A stretch of DNA of 6,365 nt from Planctomycetales bacterium (GTDB lineage: Bacteria > Planctomycetota > SBBH01): positions 1-6,365 of the forward strand of contig SBBH01000251.1 of the NCBI GenBank assembly GCA_005239795.1. The letters run 5' to 3'. Position numbers and translations under genes: made by a program. The notes beneath the pieces are model-generated. The model was not told where the DNA came from and ran no database searches. It worked only from the letters and a program-made list of their open reading frames with translations. Position 1 is the stretch's first letter, and every line of letters begins with the position of its first letter. This document shows, piece after piece, positions 1 through 5,778 of this stretch.

Positions 1-664
1 AGCCCCACTTTTCTTCAAAGGCGTGGCCGAGGTTGTCTTTCTGACTGGGCAGAAAAAACGTGAAAGCCTCCCCGAATCCGTGCGACCAGCGGCCGAACGG
101 ATACCAGATCCCCTTCACGATGCCGGTGCCAATCTTATCTTCCTTACACCCCTTCACGATCTGGCCGGGAAGCTCCAAGATCGCGCCGAAGCCGTTCCCA
201 ACACCGCGCAGGATTTTTCGCCCCCAGGGTTTCAGAAGTCCGTCGCTCAAGTTCGGATCAAAGCTGTCATACTTCGTCCCTTCCTCCCAGGCATATTCAG
301 CATCAAGCGGTGTTCCGACCCCTTCGTTGTTGTCAGGGTTCGGGGCCCAGAAGTTAAACAGATCCCGAACGCCGTAAAGTGTCCGTCCGAGCGCATGGCT
401 GGGTCCGGTCCAGATGAAACCGATGGCGGTTCCCGTGACCTTAGACCCCGTCTCATTCTTCACAAAGGAAACACCTCGCGTCCATCCCTTATAGGTCTGG
501 ACCGGCCATTCCACCCAACCGGTGAACGTGTCGACGACGCCGCGGACAAGCTTCTTCCCCATCCCGCCGACGATCTCGTCTCCCTCAGCATGCGCGGGAA
601 CGGGAACAGCCATTCCCATCATCAAAGTCGCCGCGACCGCCACACCCACCCATCGATCTCTCAT
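1..664 (-). CDS. Exported TIGR04073-family (exosortase-system-associated) protein with two repeats, partial
   Basis: The frame is open from an ATG at 664 to the left edge (221 codons), so the C-terminus is missing. It starts with a clear signal peptide: MRDR, a hydrophobic stretch ending in VPVPAHA, and likely cleavage at AHA|EG near residue 26, so the product is secreted or periplasmic. The mature part carries two related segments, GMGKKLVRGVVDTFTGWVEW (about 34-53) and PWGRKILRGVGNGFGAILEL (about 147-166). Each is followed by P, a few residues and KG. This K-L/I-x-RG-x-x-N/D-x-x-x-G-x-x-E-x-P pattern is what I recognise as TIGR04073, whose members are usually short and are linked to exosortase-containing genomes; no function is known. 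The middle is rich in Gly, Trp and Phe (WAPNPDNNEG). A strong ribosome binding site (AAGGAGG, 8 nt upstream) fixes the start. It lies 60 nt downstream of mqnC on the same strand and may be co-transcribed. Codon use is less GC-biased than its neighbours. The family call is from memory of the motif; the gene itself is well supported. Confidence 0.8.
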   Translation of the reverse strand, partial: MRDRWVGVAVAATLMMGMAVPVPAHAEGDEIVGGMGKKLVRGVVDTFTGWVEWPVQTYKGWTRGVSFVKNETGSKVTGTAIGFIWTGPSHALGRTLYGVRDLFNFWAPNPDNNEGVGTPLDAEYAWEEGTKYDSFDPNLSDGLLKPWGRKILRGVGNGFGAILELPGQIVKGCKEDKIGTGIVKGIWYPFGRWSHGFGEAFTFFLPSQKDNLGHAFEEKWG

Positions 665-672
665 GCGCTCCC

Positions 673-679
673 CCTCCTT
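673..679 (-). promoter_or_regulatory. Strong Shine-Dalgarno for the TIGR04073-type gene
   Basis: On the minus strand AAGGAGG sits 8 nt before the ATG at 664. It is worth noting because mqnC, the CBS gene and the plus-strand glycosyltransferase in this window have no comparable site. It decides the start codon of the exported protein. Confidence 0.75.
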
Positions 680-724
680 TCTTTCATTTCATCCCATGGA
701 TTGTGCCGTTTGAAACCGGCGCCA

Positions 725-1900
725 CTATATCTTGAGCCCCGCGGCATGCAAGAGCGCAGTCGAGCCCGCCGGAGCGCGCGGCACTTCCACGCGCCGGTAG
801 CGGGTGTCCCGCTGGACCGGCTCGAACCCCGCCTGGCGGATCTGCCGGCGAATCGCCTCGACGGTCTTAGCGCACTCCATCGCACCAGAGGCGGAGACGA
901 CGTTTTCCTCCATCATGGTGGAGCCGAAATCGTCCGCCCCGAACCCGAGCGCGACCTGCGCCACCCCCTCCCCCTGCGTCGGCCAGGAGGCCGACACATG
1001 GGCGATATTGTCGAGGTAGAGCCGACAAAGCGCGAGGTGCTTCAAATACGTGTGAGCTCCCGAGGGCTTGTGCCCTCGGCGCGCCACCGCCTTCCCCAAA
1101 TCGTTGTGCTCAAGCTGCATCGTCCAGGCGATAAACGAGGTGAAGCCGTTCCCGTGCGTCGAGAGCGCCTCGTCCTGGAGCCGGCGCAGGCGCTCGAGGT
1201 GGTTCAGGCGGTGCACGAGCGTCTCGCCGAAGCCGATCACCATAGTGGCCGAGGTCGCCAGCCCCAACGCTTGAGCACCCCTCATCACGGAAAGCCACCC
1301 GTCGGTCTTCTGCTTGAGAGGGCTGATCCAGTCGCGCACCTCGTCGTCTAGGATCTCCGCCCCGCCGCCCGGGAGCCCTGTGAGCCCCGCCTCCGCAAGG
1401 CGCGCGAGGACCGTTTCGACGGGAAGATTCTCGATCCGGGCGATGTGGTCGATCTCGGAGGGGGAGAAGGCGTCGATGTCAAGCGTTGGGAAGCTCGCGC
1501 GAATCCAGCGCAAAAGATCCTCGTGCCAGGGAAGCCCGAGATCGGGGTTGTGCCCCCCCTGCATGAGGATCCGCGTCCCGCCGATCGCCAAGAGCTCCTC
1601 GATTTTCCGGCCGATCTCGTCTTTTGTCCGGACATAGACGTCGGCGTTTCCCGGATAACGGTAGAACGCGCAGAATTTGCAGACGGTGACGCAGGCATTC
1701 GTGTAATTGATGTTCCGATCCACGAGATACGTGACGGTCCGAGCGGGGACCTTTTTCATGCGGAGCGCCTGGGCCGCCGCACCGAGCTGGGTGAGAGGCG
1801 CCTCCCAGAGAGCCGGGGCTTCCCCCCGCGCGAGGCGCCCCCCCTCCAGGACGCGCGCGATGAGCGCGTCGGGACGTGCCGTTTGTTCCGCCGCCGTCAT
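725..1900 (-). CDS. mqnC: Cyclic dehypoxanthinyl futalosine synthase MqnC (radical SAM, menaquinone synthesis)
   Basis: This 391-residue cytosolic radical SAM enzyme should convert dehypoxanthinyl futalosine to its cyclic form, a middle step of the futalosine route to menaquinone. The [4Fe-4S] cluster motif CxxxCxxC is at Cys70, Cys74 and Cys77 inside NINYTNACVTVCKFCAFYR, a very MqnC-like context (MqnE and CofH/CofG differ here). Other family marks are GGTRILMQGGHNPDLGLPWHEDLLRWI (about 107-133, partly conserved), FSPSEIDHIARI (145-156), GLPGGGAEIL (175-184) and the C-terminal GFGADDFGSTMMEENVVSASGA (319-340). Length is slightly above the usual 360-370 because of an N-terminal helix. It starts 33 nt after the DUF342 gene stop. 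No Shine-Dalgarno is visible, but a TATGAT hexamer (1910-1915) lies 9 nt before the ATG. The other mqn genes are absent from the window, so the pathway must be completed elsewhere in the genome. Confidence 0.93.
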   Translation of the reverse strand: MTAAEQTARPDALIARVLEGGRLARGEAPALWEAPLTQLGAAAQALRMKKVPARTVTYLVDRNINYTNACVTVCKFCAFYRYPGNADVYVRTKDEIGRKIEELLAIGGTRILMQGGHNPDLGLPWHEDLLRWIRASFPTLDIDAFSPSEIDHIARIENLPVETVLARLAEAGLTGLPGGGAEILDDEVRDWISPLKQKTDGWLSVMRGAQALGLATSATMVIGFGETLVHRLNHLERLRRLQDEALSTHGNGFTSFIAWTMQLEHNDLGKAVARRGHKPSGAHTYLKHLALCRLYLDNIAHVSASWPTQGEGVAQVALGFGADDFGSTMMEENVVSASGAMECAKTVEAIRRQIRQAGFEPVQRDTRYRRVEVPRAPAGSTALLHAAGLKI

Positions 1901-1909
1901 GAGGACACG

Positions 1910-1915
1910 ATCATA
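1910..1915 (-). promoter_or_regulatory. Possible -10 element (TATGAT) close to the mqnC start
   Basis: On the minus strand TATGAT ends 9 nt before the mqnC ATG. Together with the lack of a Shine-Dalgarno this would fit a nearly leaderless transcript made in addition to read-through from the upstream operon. No convincing -35 box lies at 16-18 bp spacing, so this remains a sequence resemblance only. Confidence 0.25.
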
Positions 1916-1933
1916 GGTTCTGCGATCAACGAT

Positions 1934-3685
1934 TTATAGAATCCTGTCCAAGGGCGTCTGGGCGAACCATCGCGCCTTCAATTCCCCTTTCGGAGCGAGC
2001 ACCCAGACGTCGACGGAGAGCGCCTCGAGGAGCGTGCGGTCCTGGACCGGATCGCCCGTGGAAAACCCCACGATCCGAACGGCGGGGAGCCTTCCCGCCT
2101 GGCGCATCTGGGCGAAGCGTCCGACGGCCTCAGCCCCTGCCTGCGCGGGCTCCAAAAACACCATACGAGCGGCGGCAAGCCAGAGGGGATCGCCGCCTAA
2201 AATCCCTTGCGGGGGGAGCAGGAAATTCCGGTAGCCGACTTCCCTCAGCCCTTCCTCGACTTTGAAACGGAAGGGTTCCGCAAGCCACAGGGCGACGGGC
2301 GTCGCCGCGCGGACCAGCGCCTTGCCGGTGAGGCTCATCGGTCCGGCGATCGACTCCAAAAAGCGAGCGCTCAAAGAGCCGATATGGACAGCCACGTCGG
2401 GGTGCAGAGTTTCGCCGAAAACGAGCGTCGCGTCCGGCACCGCCGCCCGCTTGTCGCGGATCAGGTCGTTTTGCCGGGCGGCCAGGCGCTCCAGCGACTC
2501 CTCCAGGGCGGCGACCTCCATCAGGAGCGCGCGGGCGCGCTCCCGCGCCCCTTCCGGGACACGCCCTGGATCGCGGTGCTTCAAAAACCCCTGCCCGGCC
2601 AGGCGCGCCCCCTCCTGGGCGAGCTCCCCCCAGCGGCGCCCGATCTCCACGCGTTCGTCGAAAATGGCGTCCAGGGCGTCGCAGACGGCGGAGGTGTATC
2701 CCAAGCAGACCTGAAGCGGCACCCCGAGAGGAGAGCCGAGGTTTTGGGCCTCGACGCGGCGGCTGGCGATGGTGCTTCCGGAGACCAGGTTCCCGCGCAC
2801 GTAGACGGACCCGCGCGCGGTGAGCTGACAGTTCAGGGCGGACCGCTCCAGAAGCAGGTCCCCCCCGCAAGAGATCCGGGCGTTCTCGGCGAAGCGGGCC
2901 GCGGCGTTCCCCGTCGCGGCGACTGACAACCCGCGCGCGCCCAGGATCCCCTCCCGCACAACCAGGTCCCCCCGGACCTCGATCGAGCAGGGCTCCACGC
3001 TCCCGTCCACCTCGAGCCCGCCGCCCGCCTTGACTGAAAACCCAGCACGGATGCTCCCGCAGACCGCGACATGCCCGGGAAAATCGATGTTCCCCGTCGT
3101 GGGACCCACATCCCCCTCGATCACGATCACGAGCTCCGGCCGGATCGCGAGCCCCTCTTCCGTCTCCACCAAGACCCCGTCGCAGGCGGCGACTTGGAAC
3201 GTCGGATCGTCCGGGTCGGGAACAAAACTCAAGGGAGAGAACGAAAAATCGCGCTCCGGGGGAGCCAAGACAGGGATCGGCCGACCCCGGACGTCGACGC
3301 CGGCGATCCCCGGGCGCGACCGGACGCGGCGGAAGAGTCGGGCTCCCTTCTTCACCCGCGTAAAACGGCTCGCCTGGCGGAAATCGACGGAGCCGTCCAT
3401 GAAGAGGCGTGGGGCGACCGTCCCCCCCGGCTCGACGAGTTTTTCGACGCGGCCGGGGGACCCCGCGACCGGCGGATCGCCGGAGGCTACCAGGACCGCG
3501 GCTTTGACCCCGCCGGGAGCGGCGCCCAGCGCCTCAATCTCGTCGTGCAGGATGCCGTGGCAAACCCCTTGCGCGGCCAAGGCGTCTTTCACTTCCTGCG
3601 AGGCCGGAGGGGCCGCGGCGAAGCGCGCCCGCGCCTCGAGGCCGTCGGGTGAGATCTCGATCGTGAAGCCGGCCGGGGCCGTCAC
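1934..3685 (-). CDS. DUF342/FapA-family polymer-forming-type protein with C-terminal receiver-like domain
   Basis: This 583-residue cytosolic protein has the layout of the DUF342 (FapA, 'flagellar assembly protein A') family. An N-terminal region (about 5-170) has IEISPDGLEARARF and VCHGILHDEIEAL. A right-handed beta-helix-like stretch of short repeats follows (about 185-320; GDVGPTTGNIDFPGHVAVCG, GSVEPCSIEVRGDLVV). Then comes a charged helical, probably coiled-coil segment (about 375-412) and a short cap (FGETLHPDVAVHIG, 423-436). From about 463 to 583 it continues into an extension that reads like a degenerate CheY-type receiver (see finding). The start is GTG at 3685, overlapping the upstream CBS gene stop as GTGA, with a purine-rich GGGAGGGGG just before it inside the CBS gene; coupled translation is likely. 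DUF342 proteins are linked in other bacteria to flagellar, cell-surface or signalling functions. No flagellar gene is visible here, so the exact role is unknown. Family call confident; function not. Confidence 0.87.
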   Translation of the reverse strand: MTAPAGFTIEISPDGLEARARFAAAPPASQEVKDALAAQGVCHGILHDEIEALGAAPGGVKAAVLVASGDPPVAGSPGRVEKLVEPGGTVAPRLFMDGSVDFRQASRFTRVKKGARLFRRVRSRPGIAGVDVRGRPIPVLAPPERDFSFSPLSFVPDPDDPTFQVAACDGVLVETEEGLAIRPELVIVIEGDVGPTTGNIDFPGHVAVCGSIRAGFSVKAGGGLEVDGSVEPCSIEVRGDLVVREGILGARGLSVAATGNAAARFAENARISCGGDLLLERSALNCQLTARGSVYVRGNLVSGSTIASRRVEAQNLGSPLGVPLQVCLGYTSAVCDALDAIFDERVEIGRRWGELAQEGARLAGQGFLKHRDPGRVPEGARERARALLMEVAALEESLERLAARQNDLIRDKRAAVPDATLVFGETLHPDVAVHIGSLSARFLESIAGPMSLTGKALVRAATPVALWLAEPFRFKVEEGLREVGYRNFLLPPQGILGGDPLWLAAARMVFLEPAQAGAEAVGRFAQMRQAGRLPAVRIVGFSTGDPVQDRTLLEALSVDVWVLAPKGELKARWFAQTPLDRIL

Positions 3686-4329
3686 GCCCCCTCCCGCTCC
3701 ACGCTCAGGATCTCGATTTTTCGCGCGCGAAGGTCATCCAAGAATCCATTGACGTCTTTTCCCTCCACGTGGGCCATGACCATACTCTGGGAGGGGCTGT
3801 AGTCATGCACCGTCGCCAGGGCGTGGAGGCCGAGGCCCCGCGCCTTGAGGATCCGCATCACCTCGTGGAGCGCGTCCGGATCGTGCGGCAGGAGGAACGT
3901 GAGCGGCATCCCGGGCAGGCCGAATCCCAGCACCGACAGGAGCGCGTGGAAAATGTCCGACTCCGTGATGATCCCCACGACCTTCCCCTTGTCGACGATG
4001 GGGACGCCGCCGATCTTGCGGTCTTGCATAAGCCGGGCCACCTCGGCCACAGGGGTGTCCGGACGGGCCGTGAACGGCGAGGGCGTCATGATGTTCTGGA
4101 CCTGGATCCCGGAAAAATCCCGCTTCTGGCGGGCCTTGTCGAAGCGCCCCGCGTAGTACTGAAGGGCGCTCGTGAGGTTGGCGTCGGTGACGATCCCGAC
4201 GAGCCGCCCCTCGTCGACGACCGGAAGCCTCCGGAATTTTCGCTCCTGCATGAGCCCCAGCGCCTCGGCGGCTCCCGTGCGGGGGCCCACGGTCACCGGG
4301 TCTTTCGTCATCCAAAACCGGACGAGCAT
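3682..4329 (-). CDS. CBS-domain pair protein with C-terminal ACT-like domain (AcuB-type)
   Basis: This 215-residue cytosolic protein is probably a ligand-sensing regulator. CBS1 spans about 1-58 (MTKDPVTV, FRRLPVVDEGRLVGIVTDAN). CBS2 spans about 77-133 (NIMTPSPFTARPDTPVAEVA, GGVPIVDKGKVVGIITESDI). Such a tandem (Bateman) module usually binds adenosine nucleotides or S-adenosylmethionine; the GIVTDAN (45-51) and GIITESD (119-125) ends contain the Thr/Ser-x-Asp normally near the ribose site. Residues about 141-211 (PLTFLLPHDPDALHEVMRIL to KIEILSVE) look like an ACT-type small-molecule domain, the arrangement found in AcuB-like proteins. Starting at ATG 4329 gives the typical MLVRxWMTKxPVTV opening, so it is preferred over the internal ATG at 4311. 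No Shine-Dalgarno precedes it. It is the first gene of the minus-strand run, overlaps the DUF342 gene by 4 nt and diverges from the glycosyltransferase. The bound ligand cannot be told from sequence. Confidence 0.9.
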   Translation of the reverse strand: MLVRFWMTKDPVTVGPRTGAAEALGLMQERKFRRLPVVDEGRLVGIVTDANLTSALQYYAGRFDKARQKRDFSGIQVQNIMTPSPFTARPDTPVAEVARLMQDRKIGGVPIVDKGKVVGIITESDIFHALLSVLGFGLPGMPLTFLLPHDPDALHEVMRILKARGLGLHALATVHDYSPSQSMVMAHVEGKDVNGFLDDLRARKIEILSVEREGA

Positions 4330-4397
4330 GCCGTTACGATACCGCCGGACTTTCCGGCGCGGAGCGCTTTTCGGAGGCCCCCCGGTACAATCCGGCG
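4330..4397. promoter_or_regulatory. Divergent promoter region with a 7-bp-arm dyad
   Basis: These 68 bp separate the divergent CBS and glycosyltransferase genes and must carry both promoters. A perfect inverted repeat CGCCGGA-CTT-TCCGGCG lies at 4343-4359, and another TCCGGCG copy abuts the glycosyltransferase ATG (4391-4397). A plus-strand TACAAT (4386-4391) ends 6 nt before the ATG. A weaker minus-strand TATCGT (4337-4342) ends 7 nt before the CBS start. No clear -35 boxes are seen. The dyad could be an operator, but short GC-rich inverted repeats are common at this base composition. Confidence 0.45.
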
Positions 4398-5141
4398 ATG
4401 GCCACGCCGGCTCCCGCGCCCGAGATTTCGATCGTCGTCCCGGCCTACAACGAGGAGCGGTTCCTTCCGGCGTGCCTGGGGGCTCTCACGAGCTCGATCC
4501 GGGAAATCTCCGCCGCGGCCGAACTGATCGTGGCCGACGACGGCTCGACCGACCGGACCGCCGACATCGCCCGCGCGCACGGGGCGCGCGTCATCGCCGC
4601 GGGAGCGCGCAACATCGCCGCGGCGCGCAACGCCGGCGCGGCAGCGGCCCAAGGGCGATGGCTCCTCTTCGTGGACGCCGACACACAGGTCGACGGCGTG
4701 CTTCTGGCGCGGACGCTCGCGGCGTTTCGCACGCATCGCGTCGTCGGGGGCGGGGCCGAGGTGGAGCTCGACGACGCCGATGCCCTGGATGTCTCGGCCG
4801 CGCTGTCGTTTAAGGCCTGGAACAGGATGGCGCACCTTCTGGGCTGGGCCGCCGGGTCGTATCTTTTCTGCCGGCGCGACGCCTTCCGGGGCGTCCGGGG
4901 ATTCGACGCGCGGTTTTTCGTGAGCGAAGAGCTGGACCTCTCGCAAAGGCTCGCCCGCTGGGGCCGGGCCCGCCAGATGCGCTTCGCCTTTCTGTCAGGA
5001 ACCCCCTACCGGACCTCGGCGCGCAAGTTCCGGGAGACGAGCGCCTGGGAAATGATCTCGGTCTTCGCGCGGCTGGTTTTGAGCCGCGAGCGCCTGCACC
5101 GCCGCGCAGACTGCTCCCTCTGGTACGAGGTGAAGCGCTAG
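4398..5141 (+). CDS. GT2-family glycosyltransferase (GT-A fold)
   Basis: This 247-residue enzyme is likely to transfer a sugar from a nucleotide-sugar donor during surface polysaccharide or glycolipid assembly. It shows the GT2 pattern: ISIVVPAYNEERFLPACL (10-27), LIVADDGSTDRTADIA (43-58) for the nucleotide, ARNIAAARNAGA (70-81), and the metal-binding DxD as DADT (93-96). The acceptor/base region is FFVSEELDLSQRLARWG (173-189). The C-terminus has TPYRTSARKF (202-211), a Ser-Ala-Arg-type element common in short GT2 enzymes. A weakly hydrophobic stretch, MAHLLGWAAGSYLF (144-157), is not a convincing membrane span, so the protein is probably cytosolic or peripheral. Full length for a short GT2. 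ATG 4398 gives a natural N-terminus; there is no Shine-Dalgarno and a TACAAT lies immediately upstream. It stands alone on this strand, but fragments of two more glycosyltransferase-like genes follow on the other strand. Donor and acceptor unknown. Confidence 0.9.
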   Translation: MATPAPAPEISIVVPAYNEERFLPACLGALTSSIREISAAAELIVADDGSTDRTADIARAHGARVIAAGARNIAAARNAGAAAAQGRWLLFVDADTQVDGVLLARTLAAFRTHRVVGGGAEVELDDADALDVSAALSFKAWNRMAHLLGWAAGSYLFCRRDAFRGVRGFDARFFVSEELDLSQRLARWGRARQMRFAFLSGTPYRTSARKFRETSAWEMISVFARLVLSRERLHRRADCSLWYEVKR

Positions 5142-5188
5142 GTTGTGTCCGACCGATGGGATGATCACGCGCATTCGATAAGTGGATC

Positions 5189-5245
5189 GTGGTTCGTGAA
5201 TCGTGGATCGGAATTCTCTTTTGCGAATCACGAATCACGAACCAC
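5189..5245. repeat. Imperfect inverted repeat built of CACGAA-type units
   Basis: The left arm (5189-5210) starts GTGGTTCGTGAATCG. The right arm (5224-5245) ends AATCACGAACCAC. The arms are 22 nt, pair with 3 mismatches, and enclose a 13-nt loop (GAATTCTCTTTTG). Each arm is itself made of degenerate 7-8-nt units (CACGAAT, CACGAAC), so the element is both tandem and inverted. It lies in the 213-bp gap between the GT2 stop and the remnants on the opposite strand. It could fold as RNA and act as a bidirectional terminator for the convergent units, or be a dispersed REP-like repeat. No gene crosses it convincingly. Confidence 0.75.
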
Positions 5246-5254
5246 GAACGACGA

Positions 5255-5329
5255 TCAAGACCGCCGGTAGAGCCGCAGAAAGAGCGGCCGCCTGAAGGCA
5301 TGTTTTGCATGAAAGCGTCTCCAGTGACC
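5255..5329 (-). pseudogene. Probable C-terminal scrap of a glycosyltransferase-like protein
   Basis: On the minus strand a 24-codon stretch ending at TGA (5257-5255) reads GHWRRFHAKHAFRRPLFLRL followed by YRRS. This basic, aromatic, amphipathic tail looks like the end of a membrane-associated sugar transferase rather than random GC-rich translation. The frame continues upstream without a stop but loses protein-like character and overlaps the stop of the neighbouring remnant in another frame. No start or ribosome binding site belongs to it. I read it as what remains of a gene whose body was deleted. The assignment rests on the look of a short peptide, so confidence is low. Confidence 0.3.
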
Positions 5330-5354
5330 GCGAGGTACCTGCTGCCGCCAACCG

Positions 5355-5660
5355 CTAGACGGCGGCTGGCGCGAGTGCGCAGGGGCTGTGGGCTGGATTT
5401 TCTTCCGGGCGAGGCGGAAGGATCCCGTCCCTTGCCAGGACTTCGGCGATCCGGCGGACGCGGTTCAAGATGGCGTGCTTTTCAAGGAAGGTCCGCCGGC
5501 CGTGCTCCCCGATCCGGCGGCATTCCTCCGGGTGCGCCAGAAAATAGCGGGCCTTCACCATCCGGACCGAAAACCCCAGGGAGCCGAACGCCGCCAGGCA
5601 ATCGGCCATGTAGAGCGGCCGCTCGACGAACCAGATTTCACGTTTCTTCGCCTGTTCCAC
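5355..5660 (-). pseudogene. Internally deleted CgeB-like glycosyltransferase remnant
   Basis: The 101-residue product joins the start of a glycosyltransferase to its end. Residues 7-33 (REIWFVERPLYMADCLAAFG, then SLGFSVR) resemble the first beta-alpha unit of a GT-B enzyme of the CgeB/DUF3880 type. Residues 34-76 (MVKARYFLAHPEECRRIGEH, then GRRTFLEKHAILNRVRRIAEVL) match the C-terminal helix pair of the Glyco_trans_1_2 domain, normally some 250-300 residues further on. The catalytic and nucleotide-sugar-binding middle is absent, so it cannot be an active enzyme. Translation signals survive: GTG start at 5660 with AAGGAG 8 nt upstream (5669-5674). The last 20 or so residues (PPRPEENPAHSPCALAPAAV) look like a read-through tail. 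The reading frame is intact across the junction, implying an in-frame deletion. It could still be expressed as a small protein. Family assignment is by motif recognition. Confidence 0.6.
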
Positions 5661-5668
5661 GCTGCAAG

Positions 5669-5674
5669 CTCCTT
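5669..5674 (-). promoter_or_regulatory. Shine-Dalgarno of the CgeB-like remnant
   Basis: AAGGAG on the minus strand is 8 nt upstream of the GTG at 5660 and decides that start. Its survival suggests that the deletion is recent or that the short product is still translated. Confidence 0.6.
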
Positions 5675-5735
5675 GGTTTTATGTCGGCTCGCAGAGGGAT
5701 TTTTTTGACCCCTTTAAGTCGGCTCCCGCCTCCCC

Positions 5736-5764
5736 TTGTCGCTCCCGGGGGCCCCCTGTAAAAT
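5736..5764 (+). promoter_or_regulatory. sigma-70-type promoter of tRNA-Asp
   Basis: TTGTCG (5736-5741) and TAAAAT (5759-5764) are separated by exactly 17 bp, and transcription would start near 5771, about 8 nt before the tRNA. The bases after the -10 box are GC-rich (CCGCCCG), a discriminator type associated with growth-rate and stringent control of stable RNA genes. The spacer holds a GGGGGCCCCC palindrome (5747-5756). Confidence 0.6.
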
Positions 5765-5778
5765 CCGCCCGCCTTTTC

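Noticed and set aside
705..720. GCCGTTTGAAACCGGC as a terminator after mqnC
   Set aside because: Only 4 bp of stem with a mismatch above and no T-run on the minus strand.
23..1351. 442-codon open frame on the plus strand
   Set aside because: It lies opposite the exported-protein and mqnC genes, has Arg/Pro/His-rich content typical of antisense GC-rich translation and matches no family.
2207..2926. 239-codon plus-strand frame, with similar frames at 3030-3752, 3071-3652 and 3769-4527
   Set aside because: All are shadows opposite the DUF342 and CBS genes, whose reading frames show clear domain motifs.
4308..4946. 212-codon minus-strand frame
   Set aside because: Opposite the GT2 gene, whose DGSTD and DADT motifs are unmistakable; no ribosome site or family.
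5189..5245. Possible CRISPR-like tandem repeats
   Set aside because: Units are only 7-8 nt with no spacers, and the arms are inverted rather than direct.
4810..5310. 166-codon minus-strand frame running through the inverted repeat
   Set aside because: Low-complexity Arg/Pro/Ser composition and it crosses the repeat and the GT2 gene; only a short stretch in a different frame (5255-5329) looks protein-like.
5281..5622. 11-nt direct repeat AGAGCGGCCGC at 5281-5291 and 5612-5622 as a deletion scar
   Set aside because: The copies do not coincide with the inferred junction in the CgeB-like remnant, and such NotI-like strings recur by chance in GC-rich DNA.
5701..5710. TTGACC after a T-run as the tRNA -35 box
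   Set aside because: It is 48 bp from the TAAAAT box; TTGTCG at 5736 has the correct 17-bp spacing. No hairpin precedes the T-run, so it is not a clear terminator either.
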